Assembly (NCBI RefSeq): GCF_002091635.1
Contig: NZ_BDAC01000015.1
Coordinates: 1 to 64,000 of the forward strand
Origin: Pseudomonas indica NBRC 103045
Lineage (GTDB): Bacteria; Pseudomonadota; Gammaproteobacteria; Pseudomonadales; Pseudomonadaceae
Direction: 5' to 3'
DNA length: 64,000 nucleotides
Both the position numbers and the translations under genes were made by a program. Below, piece after piece: positions 34,220-43,337 of this stretch. The notes beneath the pieces were generated by a model. The model made no database searches. It saw only the letters and a list, made by a program, of their open reading frames with translations, and was not told the DNA's origin. How positions within the stretch are numbered: the stretch's first letter is position 1; each line of letters starts with the position of its first letter.

Positions 34220-35311
34220 TTATTTTTGTTGGCCCAGATCGGCGCCAGTCGGCGAGGCGACATGCACGCCGCCCTGCCCCACCAGGATCAGGTTGCCGTC
34301 ATCCGTAGCGCTCACACCGGCCAGGGAAAGCCGGTCGGGTCGATTGGTCACGCTGAAGGTGCGGCCGCTGTCGGTGCTTTTCAGCACGCTGCCGCCATGC
34401 CCGACGACCACGATGGCGCCATCTGCCAGCAGGTTGCCGTCGGCCAGGCCGAACTCCAGCGGGCCGTTGTGCTGGGTGTTCAGCTCGAGCTGCTCCCAGG
34501 TATCGCCGAAATCGTTGGAGCGAAACAGGTGGCCGCGCAGGCCATAAACCATCAGGGTGCCTGGCTCGGCCGTGCCCAGCGCGCCGAATAGCGAGCCCTC
34601 GTAAGGCCCTTCGACCTTTTCCCAGGTCTGACCCCAATCGCGGGAACGGAACATCGCGCCGGCCTCGCCGACCACGAACAGGCCGGAATCCTTCACGGCG
34701 ACGATGGCGTTCAGGTGAAAGCCGTCTTCGTTGTCCAGGCGGTCGCTGACGTCTTCCCAGTTCTGCCCGCCGTCGGTGGTCTCCAGCAGGGCGCCATAGG
34801 CACCGACGGCGATGCCGTGGTTGGCGTCCTGGAACCAGATGTCCAGCAGCGGTGCTTCGCGTTCGAGGTCCTGGTACTGACGGGCCCAGCTGTTGCCACC
34901 GTCGGTGGTGACCAGCACCTGGGCATCGTGTCCGACCGCCCAGCCGTGTTTCTCATCGATGAAGAACACCGCAGTGAGCATCTGCCGGGTCGGCACCTTG
35001 GCCTGCGCCCAGCTCTTGCCGTTGTCGTCGGAATAGAGAATGTGGCCACGATCGCCCACCGCCACCAGGCGCTTGCCGGCGCGGGTGACATCGAGCAGCA
35101 GGCTACGCACGGCCTTGGGCGACTCGATGGCGTAAACGGGGTTGGAATCGGTGGAACCTTCCGCGTGCAGCGGAGCGGCGAAGGCCAGGACGGACAGCAC
35201 ACTGCACAGCGAGAGCGCTTTAGCCAGCGGCGATAGAAAGCGGAACGTCGGCAAGCGGGAAGACTGCTCGACGAAACCGGACGGGGTGCGCCGCAGGACG
35301 GGCTCACTCAT
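34220..35311 (-). CDS. YCF48/BNR-repeat exported protein
   Basis: A 363-residue protein with a signal-like hydrophobic stretch at about 30-48 (AKALSLCSVLSVLAFAAPLHA) behind a long basic N-terminus, followed by a beta-propeller. At least five BNR-type repeats are visible: LYSDDNGKSWAQ, LVTTDGGNSWARQ, LETTDGGQNWEDV, FRSRDWGQTWEKV, FRSNDFGDTWEQL and LKSTDSGRTFSV. It resembles YCF48/HCF136, which assists assembly of membrane complexes in cyanobacteria. It begins 15 bp before the RND gene, and the pair is probably co-translated. It may act as an assembly or substrate-handing factor for the transporter. Confidence 0.88.
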   Translation of the reverse strand: MSEPVLRRTPSGFVEQSSRLPTFRFLSPLAKALSLCSVLSVLAFAAPLHAEGSTDSNPVYAIESPKAVRSLLLDVTRAGKRLVAVGDRGHILYSDDNGKSWAQAKVPTRQMLTAVFFIDEKHGWAVGHDAQVLVTTDGGNSWARQYQDLEREAPLLDIWFQDANHGIAVGAYGALLETTDGGQNWEDVSDRLDNEDGFHLNAIVAVKDSGLFVVGEAGAMFRSRDWGQTWEKVEGPYEGSLFGALGTAEPGTLMVYGLRGHLFRSNDFGDTWEQLELNTQHNGPLEFGLADGNLLADGAIVVVGHGGSVLKSTDSGRTFSVTNRPDRLSLAGVSATDDGNLILVGQGGVHVASPTGADLGQQK

Positions 35312-35462
35312 ACACCTTTCCCCCTTATTGTTATAGGTGGGTCTGCCTGGAAGCAGGCCGCTTATGCTATCCAGCTTTCAAAAGGCCTGACAATCAGCGC
35401 GACGTTATGTTTTGTTAAGCCAAAATCCGCGTGATCCGGCCCTATCAGCCAGGCTGATGGAC

Positions 35463-35490
35463 GAAGGCCGCTCACGCTGGAGCGGCCTTC
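35463..35490. terminator. Strong hairpin between DUF1329 and YCF48 genes
   Basis: GAAGGCCGCTC (35463-35473), loop ACGCTG, GAGCGGCCTTC (35480-35490): a perfect 11-bp stem 13 bp beyond the DUF1329 stop codon. No T-run follows on the minus strand. It may thus be a processing or partial termination site that lowers expression of the two downstream genes rather than a full terminator. Confidence 0.55.
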
Positions 35491-35502
35491 GCCAATACAA
35501 CC

Positions 35503-36873
35503 TTAGCGGGTACCGCGCCGACGCAGGGCCGACGGCTTGAAGTAACCGTCATCCGGCGTGGCCTGGCTGAAGTCGATGGTGCTCGACTCTTCGTTGTCCA
35601 GGTTCTGCACGTGGTAGCGGCGCGCCTGCAGATCGTGAAACACATCGAGCGCGGACCAAGTGGTCGGCAGGTCGTAGTAGTTCTTCAGATAAGCGATGGA
35701 GACGCGCCACAGCTCGCCGCGGCCGTCGTACTGGTCCGCCACCGCGATCTGCCAGCTGTCCTCGTCGAGGTAGAGGGTGCGCTTGGAATAGATATGGCGA
35801 GCACCGGGCTTCAGCGTGCCCTCCACCACCCAGACGCGATGCAGCTCATGACGGGTGACAGCCGGATTCAGATGGCCGACCTGCAGCAACTGCTCGTACT
35901 TCACCTCGGGGCTGGTGACCTTGTAGTTGTTGTAAGGGATGTAGATTTCCTTCTTGCCCACCAGCTTCCAGTCGTAGCGATCCGGGGCACCGTTGAACAT
36001 GTCGGTGTCGTCGGCGGTTCGCAGGCCGTCGGCGGCGGCGATCGGCGTGTCGTAGGCCAGGTTCGGCGCACGGCGCACACGGCGCTGGCCGGCGTTGTAG
36101 CCCCAAGCCTGGCGCGGCTCCTTCACCTGATCCAGGGTCTCGTGCACCAGCACCGCCCCACCCGCCAGGCGCGCCGGGCTTTTGGTGAAGGACAGGTAAT
36201 AGAAGAGGATGTTGTTCAGGTTGGCGAACGAACCCTTGGGCTCGTAGAACTTGAACAGGGCTTCCTGCTGGGAAGTCACCAGGTTGAACGCGCCGTTGCG
36301 CTGCACCGCCACTTCCGATGCGCGGCGCACGACATAGGTGCCACGGTAGCGGGCGATGTGGTTCCACAGCGCTTCGACACCGTTCTGCGGGATCGGGAAC
36401 GGGATGCCGCCGAAGGCATCGGCGAAACCGTTGCCGCCGTCCAGCAGCTTGGCGCTGGTCGCGTTCTTCAGCGTGTTGTCATAGACCCACTGCGGTGCCG
36501 AGCCGGAGCGCCGGCTCTGGTAGACCGGCATTTGGAAGCTGTTCGGGTAGGTGGCGAACAGGGCGATCTGGCCGGGGGTCAGGTTCGCCTTGTACTGCTC
36601 CAGGTTGGCCTGGGTGATGGTGAACAGCGGCTTGTCGTCGGCGAAGGGGTCCGGGTGATGCTGGCCGGGCTTCTTGTAGTCGGCCGGCGGCTGGGTGATG
36701 CCGCCGGTCCATTCGGGAATGGTCCCTGCCGCGTTGCCGGCCTTCTCGGCGCCGAACGGGGTCAGGGTGGTTCCCAGCTTGGCCACTTCTTGCGGCGAAA
36801 CCGCCGCCAGCGCGCCGCTGGCGGACAGGGTCAGGGCAATCGCGGCGCCGATCAGCGAGTGCTTCTTCAGCAT
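35503..36873 (-). CDS. DUF1329 periplasmic protein
   Basis: A 456-residue exported protein with a signal peptide (LIGAAIALTLSASGALA). DUF1329 features include KLGTTLTPFGAEKAGNAAGTIPEWTGG near the mature start, RAGQRRVRRAPNLAYDTP (here YNAGQRRVRRAPNLAYD), and YIPYNNYKVTSPEVKY, with HELHRVWVVEGTLKPGARHIYSKRTLYLDEDSW near the end. The fold is related to LolA/LolB-type half-barrels that carry lipids, which suggests periplasmic or outer-membrane-facing transfer of a hydrophobic compound. It lies 56 bp downstream of the DUF1302 gene. Confidence 0.9.
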   Translation of the reverse strand: MLKKHSLIGAAIALTLSASGALAAVSPQEVAKLGTTLTPFGAEKAGNAAGTIPEWTGGITQPPADYKKPGQHHPDPFADDKPLFTITQANLEQYKANLTPGQIALFATYPNSFQMPVYQSRRSGSAPQWVYDNTLKNATSAKLLDGGNGFADAFGGIPFPIPQNGVEALWNHIARYRGTYVVRRASEVAVQRNGAFNLVTSQQEALFKFYEPKGSFANLNNILFYYLSFTKSPARLAGGAVLVHETLDQVKEPRQAWGYNAGQRRVRRAPNLAYDTPIAAADGLRTADDTDMFNGAPDRYDWKLVGKKEIYIPYNNYKVTSPEVKYEQLLQVGHLNPAVTRHELHRVWVVEGTLKPGARHIYSKRTLYLDEDSWQIAVADQYDGRGELWRVSIAYLKNYYDLPTTWSALDVFHDLQARRYHVQNLDNEESSTIDFSQATPDDGYFKPSALRRRGTR

Positions 36874-36929
36874 GCTTGTGTTCTCCGTGGTGAGCCGGGC
36901 CTCGCCGGCCCGGCAGCTGTCATCAGGAT

Positions 36930-38942
36930 TCAGAAGGAGTACTTGACGTTGACGCCGACGTTATCGCGGTCGCGCCCGGCGTTGTTCTGGCCGGCGCCGT
37001 AGAACTCGGTGTATTGCAGTTCGGCTTCGAGGTTGCTCAGGTAGCTGGCGCGAACACCCAGGGTGTAGGCTTTGCGCCCCTCGATGAAGTTGCCGGTCTG
37101 GTGCGAATTGCCTTCGAAGTCATGCTTGAACACCGCGAACGGCGAGAGGTTGACCCCGGCGTAGACGTCGTTCCAGGTGCCGTTGAGCATCAGGGTGTAG
37201 CCGTAGGCATTGCGGTTGACCTGGTCGTCGCGCTCGTAGCCGGAGATGTAGGAGCCGTTGCCGCGGCCAGCGTAGTAGCGGGTGGTGCCGTCGTAGGCGG
37301 TGTAGTGCAGGCTGTCGCCGCGCAAGTGCTCGGAGGCCAGCTCGGCGACGCCGAACAGCGAGTCGAAGCTCATCGCCGGGCCGAAGTTGTAAATGGTGCC
37401 CAGGGACGTATTGAACGCTTCCACACGTGTGGCGTTATGAATCTGATCGGTGATCTGCACCTGCTGGCCGCCGATGTTGACGGTACGGCCGTCGGCCAGC
37501 AGCGCCGCCTGGCTCAGCAGGTCGCCGAGCAAATCGTTGGTGGCGGCAATGCCGATCGGCATGTTCGGCCGGTAGGCCAGTTCACCGAACACCGACGCCT
37601 CGCCCAGCGTGGTATTGAAGCTCATGCCGTACATGCGGATGTCTTCGGCATACTCGCGGCGGCCGTTGACCTGGTTGGCGACGTCGACGGCAGCAGCGCC
37701 ATTGATCAGATCGAGGACACTCTTTGCACCGGCGTTGCCGGCGGCTGCCGCGACCAGCTGGTCGTAGGACGCAACCGGAACGCCCAACAGATTGGCCAGC
37801 AATGCCATCTGATCGATATCCAACCCGGCATAGCTGCTATTCAGGTCGGCGTAGATGGTCGGCTCTTTCGCGTGATAGTTGACGAAGTAGAAGCCGAACT
37901 CGGTGGAGTTCAATTCTTCGGCGATGTAGCGGAAGGCGACGCCGAACTGGCCGTCGTTCTTGGCATTGATGTCCGAGCCGATGTTGGCGACCTTGAATAC
38001 GCCGTTGGAGTCCAGGTAGTCGGTGCCCTGGAGACCGGCAAAATTGGCGCTGACCGGATTACCGAGCAGACTGCCGCCGTTGACCAAGGTGGGATAAGCG
38101 GTCTGGAAGAGCGGGCTGGCCAGCCGCTCCTGCGTGGTATACGCCGTATTTCCTCCCTCCGCGAACAGATCGGTCTCGGAGAAGAAGGTCCCGGCCGGGT
38201 CGATCGCGGTCTCCTTCCAGTTCCACTGGTAGAAAGCTTCCATCGACAGGTTGTCGCTCAGGCCGATGTTGAAGCTGAACGCTTCGACCGGCACCAGTAC
38301 TTCCTTCAGCTCCGCGCCCGGCAGGCGGAATTTGGCGGCATCCACCGGGTTGGTGGTGTTCACGCCGCCCCGGTAGAACACGCCCTCGCCCCAGTTGAAC
38401 ACCTGACGGCCGACCCGTGCCGACAACGGCATGTCGCCCACGTCCCAGTTGCCATAGACATAGGCATCGAGGATCTCGGCGTTGCGCCCGGCGGTGTGGC
38501 GGGTGTCGTAGGTGAAGCGGTCGTCGCGCGGATAGCTCTGGCTGGGCTGCGCCGGGTTGTTGTTGTCGTAGTAGTCGTTGCGCTTGTCCATGATCTGGGT
38601 GTCATAGAACGCGCTGCCACGCACGAAGGCGCCGTAGTTCTCGTAGGTCACTTCCAAGTCGGAGGTGATCTTGAACACTTCGGAGACCAGGCCGGTATCG
38701 AAATTCCGGTTGCCGTCGTTGGTATTGATGTCGTTGTTGGTCTTGTCCTGGCCCTGAACCCGCCACAGTTGGCCATAGGACACCGTGGTATCGAGCGAAC
38801 CGCTGATCGCGTCATCGGCGAAGCTGAACTCGACGGCCTGGGCATGCGCTGCCACCAGCAGCGGCAGGAGGCCGACGAAAGCGAAGCCGGCCTTGGCCGG
38901 TGCGAGAGATAACTTGGACGATTGGATTGCCAGCAAAACCAT
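36930..38942 (-). CDS. DUF1302 outer-membrane protein
   Basis: A 670-residue predicted outer-membrane beta-barrel. After a signal peptide (FVGLLPLLVAAHAQA) the mature part begins VEFSFADDAISGSLDTTVSYGQLWR, a standard DUF1302 opening. Alternating amphipathic strands, ARVGRQVFNWGEGVFYRGG and a terminal aromatic (VGVNVKYSF) support a barrel. DUF1302 proteins pair with DUF1329 and are found near catabolic genes for hydrophobic compounds. The ATG at 38942 stands only 2 bases from GGAG; the TTG at 38936 would be spaced better and may be the real start. It is the first gene of the four-gene cluster. Confidence 0.9.
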   Translation of the reverse strand: MVLLAIQSSKLSLAPAKAGFAFVGLLPLLVAAHAQAVEFSFADDAISGSLDTTVSYGQLWRVQGQDKTNNDINTNDGNRNFDTGLVSEVFKITSDLEVTYENYGAFVRGSAFYDTQIMDKRNDYYDNNNPAQPSQSYPRDDRFTYDTRHTAGRNAEILDAYVYGNWDVGDMPLSARVGRQVFNWGEGVFYRGGVNTTNPVDAAKFRLPGAELKEVLVPVEAFSFNIGLSDNLSMEAFYQWNWKETAIDPAGTFFSETDLFAEGGNTAYTTQERLASPLFQTAYPTLVNGGSLLGNPVSANFAGLQGTDYLDSNGVFKVANIGSDINAKNDGQFGVAFRYIAEELNSTEFGFYFVNYHAKEPTIYADLNSSYAGLDIDQMALLANLLGVPVASYDQLVAAAAGNAGAKSVLDLINGAAAVDVANQVNGRREYAEDIRMYGMSFNTTLGEASVFGELAYRPNMPIGIAATNDLLGDLLSQAALLADGRTVNIGGQQVQITDQIHNATRVEAFNTSLGTIYNFGPAMSFDSLFGVAELASEHLRGDSLHYTAYDGTTRYYAGRGNGSYISGYERDDQVNRNAYGYTLMLNGTWNDVYAGVNLSPFAVFKHDFEGNSHQTGNFIEGRKAYTLGVRASYLSNLEAELQYTEFYGAGQNNAGRDRDNVGVNVKYSF

Positions 38943-39209
38943 TACTCCGATGGGCTATTCGTTTTTCTTGTTCGCACCCGCCGAGCGGGCGCACGACGCT
39001 GGGCCACCTTGCCGCAGCCGTGGATCGATCGACGGGAGTCCCTTGAACGCGTGTGGAAGCGCGCCCCATCGCTGAGGCGACCGACGAGGAGGCCTTGATG
39101 GTGGCGCATTGCTGCAACCCGGATGCCAATCGGGCCGTGGAAGGGCAAAAAAACAACCGTTTGGTCAGATCCCCATGTGACTGACCGTTCACTGAGCAAA
39201 ACCCGGGTT

Positions 39210-39223
39210 CAAACGAGCGTTTT
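39210..39223. promoter_or_regulatory. Possible PsrA-like site upstream of the DUF1302 cluster
   Basis: CAAACGAGCGTTTT resembles the CAAAC-N4-GTTTG site of the fatty-acid-sensing TetR regulator PsrA, with the last base of the right half altered. It is within the 483-bp region (38943-39425) between the DUF1302 gene and pepN; no gene is seen in that region, only this site, an A/T-rich segment around it and the pepN terminator. The motif is short, so this is a weak call. Confidence 0.25.
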
Positions 39224-39357
39224 TCTTATTCGTAACACCGGAAAGCGTCGGATTGTCGGACAGAGGTACGACGTAGGTAGTCAGCGCAAGGCTCTAGAAT
39301 GCCCATTTCCTTCAGATCCAAAAACCTGACAGCAGGCCTTCAATTTCCTTTAGTAAC

Positions 39358-39395
39358 AAAAAAGTGTTACCAGCCATCAGCTAGTAACACTTTTT
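39358..39395. terminator. Intrinsic terminator downstream of pepN
   Basis: AAAAAGTGTTAC ending at 39370 pairs with GTAACACTTTTT (39384-39395) across a 13-base loop. On the minus strand the stem is followed by a T-run, so it ends pepN transcription, about 30 bp after the stop codon; the A/T symmetry also allows use from the left. Confidence 0.85.
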
Positions 39396-39425
39396 CATAA
39401 GGCACGATCACACCCCAAAGAGGGG

Positions 39426-42092
39426 TCAGGCGAGGCTCTTGCTCACCACCTCGTAGACATCGCTGGACAGCTCGCCGGAGGCAAGGATGCGTTCCAGCTC
39501 CGCCCGCATGAGCGCCTGGCGCGCGTTGTCGTACTTGCGCCAACGGGTCAACGGTGCCAGCAGACGCGACGCGATCTGCGGGTTGAGGGCATTGAGCGTG
39601 ATCACCTGGTCGGCGAGGAAGCGGTAGCCCGCCCCGTCGATCCGGTGGAAATTGACCAGGTTCTGGTTGGCGAAGGCGCCAATCAACGCACGCACCTTGT
39701 TCGGGTTCTTCAGGGTGAACGCCGGATGCTGCATCAACTGTTGCACGCGCTCCAGACCACCCGGCAACGGGCTGCCCGCCTGGACGCTGAACCATTGGTC
39801 CATGACCAGCGGATCGTCCTTGAAGTAATCGGCGAACATCTCCAGGGCCTTGCCCCGCTCCGCCTCGAACGGCGAATTCACCAGCACCGCCAGGGCGGTG
39901 AGGCGCTCGGTCATGTTATCGGCGGACTCGAACTGTTCGATGCAGGCGGCCAGCACGTCCTGACGCTCGCTGAGCATCAGGTACGACAGCGCGATGTTCT
40001 GCAACGCGCGACGAGCGAAGTGCTCGGCCTCGGCGATATACGGGCTTTGCCGCGATTGCTCGCGATTGGCCTGATAGCGCTGCCACAGCGGCTCGAACAG
40101 TTCCTCGGCGAGACGCTTGCGGGCGAACTCGCGCGCCGCATGGATCGCATCCACATCGGCTACGTCGCTGATTTCGGTGAGATAGGCCTCGCTCGGCAGC
40201 GAGAGCATCTCGGCGACCATGGCCTGGTCCAGTTCCCGATTCTCCAGCACGCTGCGCAGCGCGGCGACCAGTCGCGGGTCCAGCGCCAGCGTTTCGCCCC
40301 GCTGCTGCTGGCCGATCAGTTCCTGCAGCACCTGTACCGACAGTTGCTGGCCGGCATCCCAGCGGTTGAAACCGTCGGAGTCGTGCTGCATGAGGAACAT
40401 CAACTGGTCGCGACCATAGGGGAAGCACAGCTTGACCGGCGCGGAGAAGCCCCGAAGCAGAGACGGCAGCGGCTTTTCGGGGATATCGACGAAGGTGAAG
40501 GTCTGCTCCGCCTCGGTCACCGAGAAGACCCGGTTGGTCCCCTGGGCAGCCGCCTCTCCCTGAAGGCACAACGGCAGGTCCCTGCCCTGCCCATCCAACA
40601 GGCCCAGCTCCACCGGGATCACGAAGGGTTCCTTGGTCGGCTGGCCCGGTGTCGGCGGGCAGCTCTGCTTGAACGTCAGGCTGTAGGTGCCGGCCGCGGC
40701 ATCGTAGGCCTCGCTGACATCCAGGCGCGGCGTGCCGGCCTGGCTGTACCAGCGCTTGAACTGAGTCAGGTCGACGCCGTTGGCGTCTTCCATGGCCTTG
40801 ACGAAGTCGTCGCAGGTCACCGCTTGGCCGTCGTGTCGCTGGAAGTAGAGGTCGGTGCCCTTGCGGAAGCCCTGCGGCCCCAGCAGGGTATGGATCATCC
40901 GCACCACTTCCGCCCCCTTCTCGTAGACCGTCAGGGTGTAGAAATTGGAAATCTCGATGAAGGAATCCGGGCGTACCGGATGAGCCATGGGGCCGGCGTC
41001 TTCGGCGAACTGGTGGGTGCGCAGGTAGGCGACGTCCTCGACCCGCTTGACCGTGCGCGAATTCATGTCGGCGGAGAACTCGGCATCGCGGAATACGGTG
41101 AAACCTTCCTTCAGCGACAACTGGAACCAATCGCGGCAGGTCACTCGGTTGCCCGACCAGTTATGGAAATACTCGTGGGCAACGATCGCCTCGACGCGCT
41201 GATGGGCGGCGTCGGTGGCGGTTTCTGCCTTGGCCAGCACGGCGCTGGAGTTGAAGATGTTGAGGCCCTTGTTCTCCATGGCGCCCATGTTGAAGTCGTT
41301 GACCGCGACGATCATGAAGATGTCCAGGTCGTACTCGCGCCCGTAGACCTCTTCGTCCCAGCGCATGGACTTCTTCAGGCTGTTCATGGCGTGCTGCACC
41401 TTGTCGATGTTCTCCGGCTCGACATAGATGCGCAGGGCGATCTCCCGCTCGGTCATGGTGGTGAAGCGGTCCTCCACGCACCACAGGTCGCCAGCGACCA
41501 GGGCGAACAGATAGGCCGGCTTCTTGAACGGGTCTTCCCAGGTCGCCCAGTGGCGGCCGTCGTCTTCGCTACCGCTGGCGATCGGATTGCCATTGGAGAG
41601 CAGGACCGGATAGCGATGCTGCTCGGCGCTCAGGGTGGTGGTAAACGTGCTCATCACGTCCGGGCGGTCGAGGTAATAGGTGATCTTGCGGAACCCTTCC
41701 GCCTCGCACTGGGTGCAGAACATCTTGCCGGACTTGTACAGCCCTTCCAGCGCCGTATTGCTCTCTGGATGGATGCGCACACTGCTGTCGACGGTGAAAC
41801 GCTCGGCCGTCGGTTGCAGGGTCAGGTAATTGGCATCGAGTTGATAGTCGCCGGGTTGCAGCTCACGGTCATCCAGCATCAGCGAGAGCAGTTCGAGTTG
41901 CTGGCCGTCCAGCACCAGCGGCGGCAACTTCGGGTTATTGGCGGCACGCTCGGGGTTGCGGCGCATCACCAACTGGGCATGCACCAGAGTGTGGTCTTCG
42001 TACAGCTCGAAGGTCAGGTGCGTCTCGTCGATCAGATAATCCGGCGCCTGATAGTCCTTCAGGTAAATGGTTTTCGGCTGTTCGGTACGCAT
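39426..42092 (-). CDS. pepN: Aminopeptidase N (M1 family)
   Basis: An 888-residue zinc aminopeptidase that trims N-terminal residues from peptides in the cytoplasm. The enteric-type start is MRTEQPKTIYLKDYQAPDYL. The substrate-binding GAMEN motif is in FNMGAMENKGLNIFN, and the zinc motif HEYFHNWSGN with the second glutamate in LKEGFTVFRDAEF lies near residue 300. The C-terminal half is the helical domain typical of bacterial PepN. The length is normal. A terminator follows; the gene lies alone on the minus strand between the DUF1302 cluster and the DUF2797 gene. Confidence 0.97.
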   Translation of the reverse strand: MRTEQPKTIYLKDYQAPDYLIDETHLTFELYEDHTLVHAQLVMRRNPERAANNPKLPPLVLDGQQLELLSLMLDDRELQPGDYQLDANYLTLQPTAERFTVDSSVRIHPESNTALEGLYKSGKMFCTQCEAEGFRKITYYLDRPDVMSTFTTTLSAEQHRYPVLLSNGNPIASGSEDDGRHWATWEDPFKKPAYLFALVAGDLWCVEDRFTTMTEREIALRIYVEPENIDKVQHAMNSLKKSMRWDEEVYGREYDLDIFMIVAVNDFNMGAMENKGLNIFNSSAVLAKAETATDAAHQRVEAIVAHEYFHNWSGNRVTCRDWFQLSLKEGFTVFRDAEFSADMNSRTVKRVEDVAYLRTHQFAEDAGPMAHPVRPDSFIEISNFYTLTVYEKGAEVVRMIHTLLGPQGFRKGTDLYFQRHDGQAVTCDDFVKAMEDANGVDLTQFKRWYSQAGTPRLDVSEAYDAAAGTYSLTFKQSCPPTPGQPTKEPFVIPVELGLLDGQGRDLPLCLQGEAAAQGTNRVFSVTEAEQTFTFVDIPEKPLPSLLRGFSAPVKLCFPYGRDQLMFLMQHDSDGFNRWDAGQQLSVQVLQELIGQQQRGETLALDPRLVAALRSVLENRELDQAMVAEMLSLPSEAYLTEISDVADVDAIHAAREFARKRLAEELFEPLWQRYQANREQSRQSPYIAEAEHFARRALQNIALSYLMLSERQDVLAACIEQFESADNMTERLTALAVLVNSPFEAERGKALEMFADYFKDDPLVMDQWFSVQAGSPLPGGLERVQQLMQHPAFTLKNPNKVRALIGAFANQNLVNFHRIDGAGYRFLADQVITLNALNPQIASRLLAPLTRWRKYDNARQALMRAELERILASGELSSDVYEVVSKSLA

Positions 42093-42169
42093 GTGGGCCC
42101 CTTCGAGTCAGCTTCATTCGGTAAGTGAAATAGACGCCGGCCATTCCTGCCAGCGCAACAGGCGGTCGG

Positions 42170-43003
42170 TCAAGACAGGTGGCTGACCGCCATCTGGTAA
42201 GCCGTGTATTTGCGGATATTGATGACGCCGGTATCGAACATCAGGTACTGCCCCTTGATGCCCAACAGCGTGCCTTCCACCAGCGGTTGTTTATCCAGGT
42301 CGAAACTGACGATCTTCACCGGGTAGTTCACCACCGGATAGCGGATTTCGACCGGCTCGGCATCGGCCAGCGGCTGGATCGCCTGCAATCCGAAGCGCTG
42401 CTGCAACGTTTGTAAACCTTCGACACAGGCGTCGAAGAGCTGTTCACGGATCGCTGGCAGGTCCACCGGTGCGGCATCGCCCTTGAGCAGCGCGCGCCAG
42501 TTGGTTCGGTCGGCCACCTGGCTGCGCAGCAGGTCCTCCACCAGACCCGACTGTTGCCGGGTACTCACCCGCAGGATCGGCAGGGCCTGGGTCGCGCCCT
42601 GGTCGAGCCAGCGCGTCGGCAACTGGCTGGCGCGGGTGATGCCCACCTTCACGCCGGACGAGTTGGCCAGGTAGACCACGTGATCGGTCATGCAGAACTG
42701 CTCGCCCCAGGCCGGGTCCCGGCAGGTGCCCAGCTCGTGGTGGCACTTCTCGGGGCTGACGATGCAGTTGTCGCACTGCGGCAGCTTGGTGAAGCAGGGA
42801 TAGCAATAACCCTGACTGAAGCTCTTTTTGGTCTTGCGCCCACAGTGGGTGCAGTGGATCGCCCCCAGGTACTCCAGGCGCAGGGTCTTGCCGATCAGCG
42901 GATTGACCGGCACCTCCTGCTCGCCCAGGCGAAAGGCGTATTGCACCGGTGCGTCCAGGCGCACCGCCATCTTTTCCAGCGCACCGCGTCCCAGCTCGAT
43001 CAT
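42170..43003 (-). CDS. DUF2797 zinc-finger protein
   Basis: A 277-residue protein of unknown function. It has several cysteine pairs likely to bind zinc: IHCTHCGRKTKKSFSQGYCYPCFTKLPQCDNCIVSPEKCHHE, ending GTCRDP. It then has VVYLANSSGVKVGITRASQLPTRWLDQGA, a GIY-YIG-nuclease-like segment in which the second half of the motif reads VKVGITR. This suggests a degenerate or unusual GIY-YIG fold. The start ATG overlaps the stop of the DUF1315 gene by one base, indicating an operon. Confidence 0.85.
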   Translation of the reverse strand: MIELGRGALEKMAVRLDAPVQYAFRLGEQEVPVNPLIGKTLRLEYLGAIHCTHCGRKTKKSFSQGYCYPCFTKLPQCDNCIVSPEKCHHELGTCRDPAWGEQFCMTDHVVYLANSSGVKVGITRASQLPTRWLDQGATQALPILRVSTRQQSGLVEDLLRSQVADRTNWRALLKGDAAPVDLPAIREQLFDACVEGLQTLQQRFGLQAIQPLADAEPVEIRYPVVNYPVKIVSFDLDKQPLVEGTLLGIKGQYLMFDTGVINIRKYTAYQMAVSHLS

Positions 43004-43266
43004 CAGTGCCGGGTATCCGCGGAAGTGAACAGCAGGTTGGGGATCGGCTCGGACTTCGAACCGCACTCCAGGGTACCCATGTAGCCGGTCCGTTCCTCTT
43101 CCGGCAGGTTCTGGATTTCCCAGGCGATGACCGCCTGCAGACTGAGTTCCTTCTGCTCCTGGGTGAGTTTGCGGCCATCCGGCCACTTGCCGATTTCCAC
43201 GGCGAGCTTGAGGCTCCGGTAGATCTCGGGGGTGATGTTTTCGATCATTTCGGCAAAGGACGACAT
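43003..43266 (-). CDS. DUF1315 (YeaC-like) protein
   Basis: An 87-residue cytoplasmic protein with the family phrases ENITPEIYRSLKLAVEIGKWPDGRKLT and QEQKELSLQAVIAWEIQNLP, followed by RTGYM. YeaC-like proteins are widespread in gammaproteobacteria and have no known role. The stop codon (TGA) overlaps the DUF2797 start (TGATG). It is preceded by GGAGGCTGCC at a good spacing. Confidence 0.88.
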   Translation of the reverse strand: MSSFAEMIENITPEIYRSLKLAVEIGKWPDGRKLTQEQKELSLQAVIAWEIQNLPEEERTGYMGTLECGSKSEPIPNLLFTSADTRH

Positions 43267-43337
43267 GGCAGCCTCCGGACGACAAAGGGGGCCATTCTAA
43301 CGGGACGCGGCGGACCGCGCACGGCCGCCGTCCATTG

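Noticed and set aside
39645-42128. 827-codon plus-strand frame opposite pepN
   Set aside because: Antisense shadow of a complete aminopeptidase N gene with its catalytic motifs.
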